From Pseudomonadota bacterium (GTDB lineage: Bacteria; Desulfobacterota; Anaeroferrophillalia; Anaeroferrophillales; Tharpellaceae): a DNA stretch of 8,632 nucleotides. The stretch is taken from positions 1 through 8,632 of the forward strand of contig WFRP01000178.1 of NCBI GenBank assembly GCA_015486505.1. Reading direction: 5' to 3'. Position numbers and translations under genes: made by a program. This document shows, in pieces, positions 1 through 6,534 of the stretch. How positions within the stretch are numbered: position 1 is the first letter of the stretch; every line of letters begins with the position of its first letter. The notes below the pieces were generated by a model. The model worked only from the letters and a program-made list of their open reading frames with translations. It ran no database searches and was not told the DNA's origin.

Positions 1-19
1 AAAACGACGAAATCGTTTC

Positions 20-69
20 CCGGGCCGCAAGGCCCTGTTTGGGTTGCGGGAGTTGTTCCCGCATTAGTA
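20..69 (+). repeat. Dispersed hairpin repeat, module A, copy 1
   Basis: Two small hairpins lie side by side. The first is GGGCC-GCAA-GGCCC at 22-35; the second is TGCGGGA-GTTGT-TCCCGCA at 45-63, followed by ATTAGTA. The same arrangement recurs at 143-193 and, inverted and diverged, at 7368-7412, with a remnant near 3219-3233. The recurrence in non-coding DNA marks a dispersed repeat family, not a single terminator. Neither hairpin is followed by a T-tract on the plus strand. Confidence 0.75.
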
Positions 70-136
70 CCTTACAGGTTATTTTCTGCACCAAAAAACA
101 AGATTTAATAATCAGAAAATGTTCTGATAAGAGTAC
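66..136. repeat. Imperfect inverted-repeat element, module B, left copy
   Basis: Arms at 66-88 and 113-136 are imperfect reverse complements and both ends carry AGTAC. The 24-base loop (89-112) is A/T-rich. A second copy with nearly the same arms lies at 7444-7501 in the opposite orientation, but with a different centre. Terminal inverted repeats, small size and repeated intergenic occurrence suggest a MITE-like or REP-like non-autonomous element; no transposase is in the window, so mobility is inferred only. Confidence 0.6.
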
Positions 137-142
137 TTATTT

Positions 143-193
143 GCGGGCCGCAGGGCTCCGTTTGGGTTGCGGGAGTCTGTTCCCGCATTAGTT
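143..193 (+). repeat. Dispersed hairpin repeat, module A, copy 2
   Basis: This is a direct repeat of 20-69, offset by about 123 bp. The stem TGCGGGA/TCCCGCA (168-174 with 181-187) is intact with a 6-base loop. The first hairpin (GGGCC/GGCTC) is decayed relative to copy 1. It ends about 20 bases before the bamA ribosome-binding site, so it is likely part of the bamA leader or promoter region. Confidence 0.7.
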
Positions 194-215
194 TAGTAGT
201 TACCAAAAATTTTTC

Positions 216-221
216 AAGGAG
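216..221 (+). promoter_or_regulatory. Ribosome-binding site of bamA
   Basis: AAGGAG lies 7 bases before the ATG at 229, a near-ideal Shine-Dalgarno sequence and spacing, which fixes the bamA start. I found no convincing sigma70 or sigma54 promoter between the repeat at 143-193 and this site. Confidence 0.85.
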
Positions 222-228
222 AAAAAAA

Positions 229-1365
229 ATGTCTTTAGATTGGATGCCGAGAGAGAATGAGCCCAAGAACCACTTTCTTTGGGAAAATGAACACTTTGGC
301 GGCGAAGGTGATGCCCCCTGTACTATCTATGAAAAACGTCCGGTTATCGATCCTGACGGCAATGAAGTTGAAGGACTTTATAGCGCCTGGATTATTCTCA
401 ATAATCCGCGGCAGTTTAATTCTTACACCACCGAGATGGTCAAAGGGGTTATCGCCGGTTTCCAGCGCGCCTCTTCCGATCGTCAGGTGGTTGCCGCGAT
501 CTTTACCGCGGTTGGCGATAAAGCTTTCTGTACCGGCGGCAATACCAAAGAGTATGCTGAATACTACTCCAAGCGACCCCAGGAGTACGGCGACTATATG
601 GATCTTTTCAACGGTATGGTCGATGCTATCTTAAACTGCAAAAAACCGACGATCTGCCGGATTAACGGGATGCGGGTGGCCGGTGGACAGGAGATCGGCA
701 TGGCGACCGATCTCTCAATCTCTTCCGATCTCGCGATCTTAGGCCAGGCCGGGCCCAAACACGGCTCGGCTCCGGACGGCGGTTCGACCGATTTTCTGCC
801 CTGGTATTTAGGCATTGAAGAGGCGATGTGGAACTGTGTCTCCTGTGAGATGTGGAGTGCCTACAAGATGAAACGCTTGGGCCTGCTCTCGAAGGTGGTT
901 CCGGTTATCAAAGATGGTGAAAAATGGGTGCGCAACCCCTTGATTGAGACCGAAAAATGGGTTGATGACGGCGAAATTGTCTATGGTGAGTTCAAAACCG
1001 GAGCCGCCGCCAGGGAAGCCCGGGCTTACATTAAAAATGCCACGCTGGATCTCTCGCTGCTTGATGAAGCGGTAAATGAAATTGTCTGGAAGTTCGCCAA
1101 TCTGATGCCGCACTGTCTGATGAAATCAGTTGACGGGGTTCGCGCCAAGAAGAAATTCTTCTGGGATCAGGCGAAACTGCCGAACCGTCACTGGTTGGCC
1201 GCTAATATGAACTACGAAGCCTATATGGGCTTTAACGCCTTCAACACCAAGAAGATTACCGGTCAGGACACGATCGATTTCATCAAATACCGTCAGCTCG
1301 TCGGCGAAGGCCAGGAGATCGGCGAAGCCCTTTACGAACAGATTTTCGGCAACCCCAAAGAGTAA
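229..1365 (+). CDS. bamA: 6-oxocyclohex-1-ene-1-carbonyl-CoA hydrolase (ring-opening hydrolase)
   Basis: This cytoplasmic crotonase-superfamily enzyme hydrates and hydrolytically opens the ring of 6-oxocyclohex-1-ene-1-carbonyl-CoA to give 3-hydroxypimelyl-CoA, the ring-cleavage step of anaerobic benzoyl-CoA degradation. The 378-residue length matches BamA/Oah proteins, which are longer than ordinary enoyl-CoA hydratases. Visible signatures are the N-terminal DWMPRENEPKNHFLWENEHF stretch, the crotonase oxyanion-hole segments GDKAFCTGGN (about 96-105) and GMRVAGGQEIG (about 147-157), and PKHGSAPDGGSTDFLPW (about 176-192), typical of BamA. The gene appears intact, with a strong ribosome-binding site. 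It stands alone: the next gene is convergent, and no dehydrogenase, hydratase or benzoyl-CoA reductase gene is visible. Family assignment is confident; its co-expression with the rest of the pathway, encoded elsewhere, is inferred. Confidence 0.95.
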   Translation: MSLDWMPRENEPKNHFLWENEHFGGEGDAPCTIYEKRPVIDPDGNEVEGLYSAWIILNNPRQFNSYTTEMVKGVIAGFQRASSDRQVVAAIFTAVGDKAFCTGGNTKEYAEYYSKRPQEYGDYMDLFNGMVDAILNCKKPTICRINGMRVAGGQEIGMATDLSISSDLAILGQAGPKHGSAPDGGSTDFLPWYLGIEEAMWNCVSCEMWSAYKMKRLGLLSKVVPVIKDGEKWVRNPLIETEKWVDDGEIVYGEFKTGAAAREARAYIKNATLDLSLLDEAVNEIVWKFANLMPHCLMKSVDGVRAKKKFFWDQAKLPNRHWLAANMNYEAYMGFNAFNTKKITGQDTIDFIKYRQLVGEGQEIGEALYEQIFGNPKE

Positions 1366-1423
1366 AAAAAAACAGCTTCGGGGGGCAGAAACATTGTAAA
1401 TCACCCGTTCGCTTGACGCTCAC

Positions 1424-1471
1424 CAGAGAAGACAGAGAAAAGCCCGTTTTTGCTTTCCTCTGTCTTCTCTG
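1424..1471. repeat. Long stem-loop between convergent genes
   Basis: CAGAGAAGACAGAG at 1424-1437 is the exact reverse complement of 1458-1471. The stem extends inward through AAAAGC/GCTTTC with one mismatch, giving about 20 base pairs and an 8-base loop. TGACG/CGTCA outside it adds a short outer stem beyond a bulge. It could act as a two-way termination or mRNA 3'-end protecting structure for the convergent genes, but no T-tract follows on either strand. Confidence 0.65.
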
Positions 1472-1472
1472 C

Positions 1473-1496
1473 GTCAGGCTTCGGGGTCAGGCTTCG
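1473..1496. repeat. Short direct repeat
   Basis: GTCAGGCTTCG occurs twice, at 1473-1483 and 1486-1496, separated by GG. It directly abuts the stem-loop at 1424-1471. No function is evident. Confidence 0.6.
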
Positions 1497-1528
1497 ATGG
1501 GTATTTGGCGGAGACGTGAGAGTATCTG

Positions 1529-1616
1529 AATCTGCGTTAATCTTAGTTCATCTGTGGTTTATATTTTTTTAGTTGAACCACAGATGGACACAGATAGACA
1601 CAGATAGACACAGATA
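1529..1616. repeat. Inverted repeat with tandem CAGATRGACA array
   Basis: TCATCTGTGGTT at 1548-1559 pairs with AACCACAGATGG at 1576-1587 around a 16-base T-rich loop. The similarity continues outward imperfectly to about 31 bases per arm. The right arm is a tandem array of the 10-mer CAGATRGACA, about 3.6 copies over 1581-1616. Similar 'ACAGAT...ACACAGAT' intergenic repeats occur in other bacterial genomes as far as I recall; no function is established by the sequence. Confidence 0.7.
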
Positions 1617-1665
1617 AAATTCACATAATTTCCAATGGTTGTAAGCCGTTACCCGGAAGTTACCC

Positions 1666-2997
1666 TCAGCTTTTCATAATCTTGTATTTCTTGATTTTAT
1701 AGCGGAGAACCCGTTCGCTTAAGCCTAAACTGACCGCGGCCTGGGTCTGGACCCAGTTATGTTTTTCAAGAGCTTCCCGGATCAGGCGAAGTTCGAGGGT
1801 GGCCAGATGCTGATTGAGTTTTGCCTGCGGGTCGATTTCCGGGAAGCGCACTTCAGATGGTAAGTCGGCGGCGCTGATCAGCGAGCTGCGACAGAAAGTT
1901 GACGCTCTCTGGACAATATGTTCAAGCTCCCTGATGTTGCCGGGAAACTGGTATCGGGCAAGGGTATTTAAGGCATCGGCGGCAAATTTAACGTTGGTAA
2001 TGTTGTGACGTTCGAGGAATGTATCTATCAGTTCCGGAATATCTTCGCGACGGTTACGCAGGGGCGGGATTTCAATTTCGATGACCTTGAGGCGGTAGAA
2101 AAGATCTTCCCGGAAATTGCCCTCTTTGACCATCTGCCCCAGATCACGGTTGGTCGCGGCCAGCACCCGGATATCTATGGCGATTTCCTGACTGCCGCCG
2201 ACCCGGGTAATGGTTTTTTCCTGCAGGGCGCGCAGGAGTTTGGCCTGGGTGCCGAGCGGGAGTTCGCCGACTTCATCAAGCATTAAAGTACCGCCGTCGG
2301 CAATTTCAAAGTGGCCCCTCCTGGAGTTTTCCGCTCCGGTAAAAGCCCCTTTTTCATGGCCGAAAAGTTCGGATTCCACCAGATTTTCCGGCATTGCCGC
2401 GCAATTTATGGCGACGAAAGGGTGTTCCTTTTTCGGGCTTAGGAGATGGAGCAGGCGGGCAATCAACTCTTTACCGGTGCCGGTTTCCCCCTGAATCAAC
2501 ACCGCCCATGGGGTCACCGCGGCCCGCCGGATGATGGAGAGCAGATCCCGCATGGCGGCGCTGCTGCCGACCAGTTTGAGCGGCAGTTTCTGCTCTTTCT
2601 CCAAAATTGAATTGACGGCGTCGGCATCAACCTCAATCATTATTTCCTGCTCAATTTTTTGGATCCGTTCCCGGAGAGCGCTTAAATCAACCGGTTTTTC
2701 GAAAAAATCGTCGGCGCCGGAGCGCATTACCTTGACTGCCATTTCAACCGCGCCGAAAGCGGTTATCATAATGGCCCGCAATCGGGGATTAATCTCGCGT
2801 AATTGCGGCAGCAGTTCATCGCCGTTGATATCCGGCAGGCGTTGATCCAAAAGCACCAAGTCGATATTTTCAATCCGGACAATAGTCAAAGACTGAGCCC
2901 CGTCAGCGGCTAAAATCACGGCAAAACCCTGTTTTTTCAGAAAGCCGCCTAAAAGTTCACGCTGATCGGCTTCATCATCAACAACTAAAATATTCAT
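1666..2997 (-). CDS. Sigma54-dependent NtrC-family response regulator
   Basis: This cytoplasmic 443-residue activator has the standard three-part order. Residues 1-115 are a receiver domain with the acidic pocket D7/D8, phospho-acceptor D51, T79 and K101. Residues about 140-370 are the AAA+ domain with Walker A GETGTGKE (170-177), the sigma54-contacting GAFTGA loop (217-222), Walker B LMLDEVGE (238-245) and the R-finger region near REDLFYRL (296-303). Residues about 400-437 hold a Fis-type helix-turn-helix. All key residues are present, so it should be an active, phosphorylation-controlled enhancer-binding protein. TAGAGG lies 7 bases before the ATG. It follows the histidine-kinase gene on the same strand after 238 bp and is its obvious partner. 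The sigma54 promoter and dyad at 7142-7267 make the 172-residue secreted protein a candidate target (inference). It is ZraR/AtoC/NtrC-like in layout; I cannot name an orthologue. Confidence 0.96.
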   Translation of the reverse strand: MNILVVDDEADQRELLGGFLKKQGFAVILAADGAQSLTIVRIENIDLVLLDQRLPDINGDELLPQLREINPRLRAIMITAFGAVEMAVKVMRSGADDFFEKPVDLSALRERIQKIEQEIMIEVDADAVNSILEKEQKLPLKLVGSSAAMRDLLSIIRRAAVTPWAVLIQGETGTGKELIARLLHLLSPKKEHPFVAINCAAMPENLVESELFGHEKGAFTGAENSRRGHFEIADGGTLMLDEVGELPLGTQAKLLRALQEKTITRVGGSQEIAIDIRVLAATNRDLGQMVKEGNFREDLFYRLKVIEIEIPPLRNRREDIPELIDTFLERHNITNVKFAADALNTLARYQFPGNIRELEHIVQRASTFCRSSLISAADLPSEVRFPEIDPQAKLNQHLATLELRLIREALEKHNWVQTQAAVSLGLSERVLRYKIKKYKIMKS

Positions 2998-3118
2998 ATA
3001 AAAACCTCTATTATTAATGGGTTCCTCTAATATGATAATGTGGTTTCGGGGTAAATATTCGCCTGCCGTTCCAAACTACCTCGATGTGGGAACAGAATTC
3101 AATTTAGTCCCCGTGTGA

Positions 3119-3235
3119 AGCACCCCAAGGCCACTTCCGTTGGGCGCTGGCGAAGCAATTTTGTTTATCCCCTCTGTAACTTTGCCGCCAAACCGAGTGA
3201 AGTCGAATGTTTACGTTTCGGGAGTTGTTCCCGCG
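3119..3235. repeat. Repeat remnants between kinase and regulator genes
   Basis: CGGGA-GTTGT-TCCCG at 3219-3233 is a diverged copy of the module A hairpin and abuts the kinase stop codon at 3236-3238. Bases 3121-3146 match the segment at 7413-7439 (shared core CACTTCCGNTGGGCGC) in the same plus-strand orientation. The two parts are not arranged as in the other copies, so this looks like rearranged or decayed repeat DNA. It separates two genes that would normally be tightly coupled and may affect read-through from kinase to regulator. Confidence 0.5.
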
Positions 3236-4852
3236 TCAGTTATAAGGAAGAAAAATATGTTGCCGCAGGATTCCCGGTTCGGGGCAGGAAACCGCAAAAC
3301 GTCCGTTGTGGGCTTTGATGATCCGTTCGACCAATGCCAGACCAAGTCCGGTGCCGCGGGTTTTGGTGGTAAACCAGGGTTCCGCGATCTTTTTGACTTC
3401 ATTTTGGTCCAGTTTTAAGCCGGCATTGGTAAAAGTAATCCGGCAATTATTATCAGTGTAATTTAGATCGATTTTGCAAAAACCGCCCTCGGGCTGGGCT
3501 TCAATCGTGTTTTTAAAGATGTTCTCCAGGGCCTGCCCCAGAAGGGTCGGGTCGAGTTTGATATTTTGCTGGTCCGCTGACAGACTGGAGCTTAAGGAAA
3601 TTTCAATCCGGGCCGAATCGGCCCGGGTCTGATAGAGGGCAATAAACTCCTCAAGCAGAGATTTGATTTCAATATTCAGCAATTGCGGGGCCAGCGGTTG
3701 CGCGAAACGGCGGAGATCGCCGACAATACTGTTGGCCCGGCCCACCGCATTGCGCATAGCTGAGGTCAGAGCAAGATATTCATCATTTAAGCCGCTCTCT
3801 TCAAGTTCCAGACGCTGCAGACCGATATCGATGGCATTTAACGGATTCCGGATTTCATGCGCGACCGCGGTCGCGGCCCGGCCTAAAACCGCGTCCTCAC
3901 GCTCCCGGGAGAGACGCTGCTGGGAGCGGCGGGCCTGGGCCAGAATTGAAAGTTGATAGCGATAGAGCAGCCAGGAGAAAAAACCGCCGAGAGCACCGAT
4001 TAGAAAAGCAAAGAGGACAAAATCGCGCCAGAGATCTTTTTCCCGGGCTCGCAGATAGTCGGATTTAAAGCCGACACAGAGAGTTTTATGATTGCGCATC
4101 GGCATCCGCACTTCAATCGTTGAACTTTTATCGGGGATAATTCTCCGGGTTAAAGGCGCGGCCGCATCCTGAGGGTTGGCGCGGAGGTGAACGTAGCTGA
4201 TGCCGGAAATATTATTGAGAGTGACAAGCAGTTGCTCCAGACCAACCTTATTCTGCAAAGCTTCCAATTGCCGGGCATCAAGACCGAGCTTGATCGCGCC
4301 TGGACTTTCAGTTCGCGGATAGGTCAGAGTGAAGAGATGCAGATTCAGGTTGTGAGAAAATTCAGTCTTTTCCGGGAGCCTGGTTTTATCAGGACAGGTT
4401 TTACCTTCCCAGAATTGCGGGCCGCTGATTTTATGCTGATTATTGTAGATAGTAATGCCGCGCAGGCCGGATTCCTGAGCCAGAGCCTTAAGTTCGGATG
4501 AAGAGAAAGGCTCGATCGCGTCAAGATAATCGATAAAACGGGCGGAATTGAGCATAAATGTGTGCGCGACTTTCCTGACCACGGCCCCGGCCGCCATGGC
4601 GTTATCGGCATTCAGTTGAATTACCTGGGCTAAAAGTTCGGTGTGCTCCTGCGAATGCTGGTAGAACAGTTGCCGCTCACGGTCGGTTTGCATGAGAAAA
4701 TAGAGCAGCACAACCAGAATCATTATGCCGAAAAGGATAAGGTTGGCCAGCCATAAGGGCAGTTGCAGGTGGCGGAAAAATTTTTTTGGCGCTATTTCCC
4801 CGAGAGCCGACGGCTGCGGCCGGTTGTGAGCCTGGTTTTTAATGGCCACCAT
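3236..4852 (-). CDS. Membrane sensor histidine kinase
   Basis: This 538-residue inner-membrane kinase should autophosphorylate in response to an envelope signal and pass phosphate to the adjacent NtrC-type regulator. Transmembrane helix 1 spans about 33-54, a periplasmic sensor region about 55-277, and helix 2 about 278-299. The HisKA H-box AHEIRNPLNA places the phospho-acceptor at H332; the N-box is ENIFKNTIEA (N444, N448), the F-box EPWFTTK (491-497) and the G2-box RGTGLGLAL (499-507). No clear HAMP domain is visible between helix 2 and the H-box. In the G1-box the usual DxG reads NAG (N476). The ATG at 4852 was chosen because it overlaps the upstream gene by only 14 bp and begins just before the membrane anchor; the frame stays open to an ATG at 5047, but that would add a long low-complexity tail overlapping the upstream gene by over 200 bp. 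The sensor domain is unassigned; a Cache-like fold is possible. Confidence 0.93.
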   Translation of the reverse strand: MVAIKNQAHNRPQPSALGEIAPKKFFRHLQLPLWLANLILFGIMILVVLLYFLMQTDRERQLFYQHSQEHTELLAQVIQLNADNAMAAGAVVRKVAHTFMLNSARFIDYLDAIEPFSSSELKALAQESGLRGITIYNNQHKISGPQFWEGKTCPDKTRLPEKTEFSHNLNLHLFTLTYPRTESPGAIKLGLDARQLEALQNKVGLEQLLVTLNNISGISYVHLRANPQDAAAPLTRRIIPDKSSTIEVRMPMRNHKTLCVGFKSDYLRAREKDLWRDFVLFAFLIGALGGFFSWLLYRYQLSILAQARRSQQRLSREREDAVLGRAATAVAHEIRNPLNAIDIGLQRLELEESGLNDEYLALTSAMRNAVGRANSIVGDLRRFAQPLAPQLLNIEIKSLLEEFIALYQTRADSARIEISLSSSLSADQQNIKLDPTLLGQALENIFKNTIEAQPEGGFCKIDLNYTDNNCRITFTNAGLKLDQNEVKKIAEPWFTTKTRGTGLGLALVERIIKAHNGRFAVSCPEPGILRQHIFLPYN

Positions 4853-5324
4853 GTCCGCCTTTGCCGCCGCCGCGGCCCGAGTTTTTGCCTGAGTGCCGAC
4901 CGCGGCCATGCAGTCGCGATCTGACTCCGGTGGGGTCATGGCCGCGATTGGTGGAGATGCGCCACGGTTTTCGCGGGCTGTCGGGTTTACTCCAGATCCG
5001 GATATTATCGCCCTCTTTAAGTCGCGGAGGGAGATTTTTACTCTCAACCTCGAAAGTGACGGCGTTGCCCGTGGGGGTATCCTGAGTGGTTTTTATGGTA
5101 GTTTCGCTGGTCGTGGATTGCCGGTTTTCGCCGGCAGAGTCGGTTTCGGCGCTTTGTTCATCCAGAAGAACCGTCAAGCGGATCTTGTCGCCGACAGTCA
5201 GCATCGAGCGGACCCGGCCGGTGACGACTTCCCAGGCCCGGGCCTGGGTCGCTGAAAGCAGAATCAGACATACCAATCCGCTTGCAAGCAGGTTCAGAAT
5301 GAGTATTTTAGTTGAATTTGCCAT
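4839..5324 (-). CDS. Small secreted protein with Gly/His-rich tail
   Basis: I do not recognise this 161-residue family. Residues 1-30 form a signal peptide (hydrophobic core about 8-25, likely cleavage after ATQARA), so the protein should be periplasmic or exported. The mature part has beta-rich segments WEVVTGRVRSMLTVGDKIRL (31-50) and FEVESKNLPPRLKEGDNIRI (91-110), separated by a Thr/Ser/Glu-rich stretch; a small OB-like barrel is possible. Residues 128-161 are rich in Gly, Arg and Lys with five His (129, 139, 144, 158, 161), which suggests metal or polyanion binding. The start overlaps the end of the beta-barrel gene by 31 bp, no clear ribosome-binding site precedes it, and its stop overlaps the kinase start by 14 bp. 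This implies translational coupling and a role with the kinase, perhaps as an accessory sensor or ligand-binding partner (inference). Confidence 0.8.
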   Translation of the reverse strand: MANSTKILILNLLASGLVCLILLSATQARAWEVVTGRVRSMLTVGDKIRLTVLLDEQSAETDSAGENRQSTTSETTIKTTQDTPTGNAVTFEVESKNLPPRLKEGDNIRIWSKPDSPRKPWRISTNRGHDPTGVRSRLHGRGRHSGKNSGRGGGKGGHGGH

Positions 5325-6385
5325 TGGTTGCGATGATAGTCATCTTCGTTAACATCAGAATCACGTTTATCCCAGTCCCAACCGGCCTCCAGAGTGAAAT
5401 TGTGCAGATACCAGGAGAGCATAATCCCCAGATTGTAAATATTTTCCGTGCGGAACTCTTTCTGATATCTATATTTGTAAGGGGCCTGTTCAGCGCCGAG
5501 TTGCCAGTCAAGCGCGAGTGCCGGAACCGGGCGCCAGCTTAAATCGAGGTTCAAGCCGTAAGCCTGGCGGCACTCGGAATCAACCGCAGAGTGCCGGTAG
5601 CGCCAGAAGATGGTGCCGGTACCGTCAAAATCAGGCGAAAAAGCGTAAAATGATTTTATTGCGGTGGTCAGCAGCCGGTCATTACGCTCCTCGCTGGTAT
5701 GAAATTTCGGGCGGCCGTTGGCCGGAGGTTTGTGGCGCAAGTTACTGGCTTTCGGCTGTGGGCGGCGGCAGCTGGTGACCTCGTCACGATAATCCTCCCA
5801 GCTCAAACCGGCTTCCAGGGTAACGTTTAATTGCGGGCCGGTAAACCAGGTGAAGTCTGAGCCCAGACTTAAACTGTCGTAGTCGTTGTCGCTGATTAAC
5901 GGATTACGATAGCAGGCGGCTTCGCCGAAAAAACTTAAGGCGCCGGGTATTTTTGTCAGCGAAGTCGCGCTGGCCAGGCCGGCGCCGAGATACCAGTTAT
6001 CATCAAGGCCGCTTAAGCATTGATACGCGGCAAAACCATAAAGAGAGATGGTGGTGGCGGGAATAAATTTACGGGGCGAGGTTAAACTGAAATCAAGTTC
6101 CGTCCGGCTGAAGAGGGCCCCCTCGGAGCCTTCTTCCTGGCGCGGATTATCATCATAACCGCTGCTGATACCAAGCTCAAGTTCAAAGGCTGAGGCTGGA
6201 GATGTAAACCGGAAACCGCCTGACGCGGAGATTATCAGACAAGCCAAAAGAATTTTCGCAGTCCGTAACCAGGTACTATTGTTAAAAAAACCCCGCTGCT
6301 TTTGCGCGCGGGAGTTTCCGTAAGGCAGTTTTGATAACCGGGAAAGCAGCAGTTCCGGCCCCTTTCTCTTTGTCGGTTGCGTCAT
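5294..6385 (-). CDS. Outer-membrane beta-barrel protein
   Basis: This 363-residue protein looks like an outer-membrane barrel. The mature part begins near FELELGISSGYDDNP (about 67-81), has many alternating hydrophobic/polar strands rich in Tyr, Trp and Leu, and ends in QWQIQLKYSF with the terminal Phe expected for BAM-dependent insertion. The YDDNP motif and strand pattern resemble putative beta-barrel porin families such as BBP2-type proteins; the ligand is unknown. The signal-peptide core is at about 43-55 with likely cleavage after PASA (66), so about 40 charged residues precede it. This is unusually long, but an in-frame stop lies two codons before the ATG and no nearer ATG or GTG exists. 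It is first in an overlapping set with the Gly/His-rich protein and the kinase. The ribosome-binding site is weak, and a promoter should lie in 6386-6470, but I could not identify one. Confidence 0.85.
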   Translation of the reverse strand: MTQPTKRKGPELLLSRLSKLPYGNSRAQKQRGFFNNSTWLRTAKILLACLIISASGGFRFTSPASAFELELGISSGYDDNPRQEEGSEGALFSRTELDFSLTSPRKFIPATTISLYGFAAYQCLSGLDDNWYLGAGLASATSLTKIPGALSFFGEAACYRNPLISDNDYDSLSLGSDFTWFTGPQLNVTLEAGLSWEDYRDEVTSCRRPQPKASNLRHKPPANGRPKFHTSEERNDRLLTTAIKSFYAFSPDFDGTGTIFWRYRHSAVDSECRQAYGLNLDLSWRPVPALALDWQLGAEQAPYKYRYQKEFRTENIYNLGIMLSWYLHNFTLEAGWDWDKRDSDVNEDDYHRNQWQIQLKYSF

Positions 6386-6470
6386 AAATTACCCGGGGTT
6401 GTCGGCTTAAAGTTTTATCTCCGGGAACTTCCTAAGTGATTTTTGCCGCAGATGCAATGAAAATTTTTTA

Positions 6471-6510
6471 TAAAAATTGCCGGCGGGAGCGGCAGTGCGC
6501 TCCCGCCGGC
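6471..6510 (-). terminator. Intrinsic terminator of the Cys-tailed protein gene
   Basis: A perfect 12-bp stem (6479-6490 with 6499-6510, arm GCCGGCGGGAGC) and an 8-base loop are followed on the minus strand by AATTTTTATAAAAAA. It begins 24 bases after the stop codon of the gene ending at 6535. Strong GC stem plus T-run make it the best terminator in the window, and it separates that gene from the beta-barrel/kinase block downstream. Confidence 0.88.
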
Positions 6511-6534
6511 GATTATCGGGGTTGAGAGTATTCA

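Larger units (their letters stand above)
1366..1665. other. Convergent intergenic region without a gene
   Basis: The region lies between the ends of bamA (+) and the response-regulator gene (-). I see no coding sequence. It contains a long stem-loop (1424-1471), a short direct repeat (1473-1496) and an inverted plus tandem repeat block (1529-1616). None has the run of T residues on either strand that would make it a standard intrinsic terminator, so where the two transcripts end is uncertain. Confidence 0.7.

Noticed and set aside
1..228. Module A hairpins considered as terminators of a gene left of the window
   Set aside because: They lack T-tracts and recur in several other places in both orientations, so a repeat family explains them better.
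808..1113. Antisense ORFs opposite bamA and ORFs opposite the regulator, kinase and barrel genes
   Set aside because: They are out-of-frame shadows of well-supported genes, with no domains or ribosome-binding sites of their own.
1581..1616. Tandem 10-mers considered as a CRISPR array
   Set aside because: Units are 10 bp with no spacers and no cas genes are present.
3133..3152. GG...GC pair on the minus strand before the regulator gene resembling a sigma54 promoter
   Set aside because: GG and GC are 9 rather than 10 bases apart and the flanking bases do not match consensus; it also falls in repeat DNA.
4853..5047. Extended N-terminus of the histidine kinase from an ATG at 5047
   Set aside because: It would overlap the upstream secreted-protein gene by more than 200 bp, adds Ala/Arg-rich low-complexity residues that mirror the other frame, and the ATG at 4852 gives a normal membrane-anchor start.
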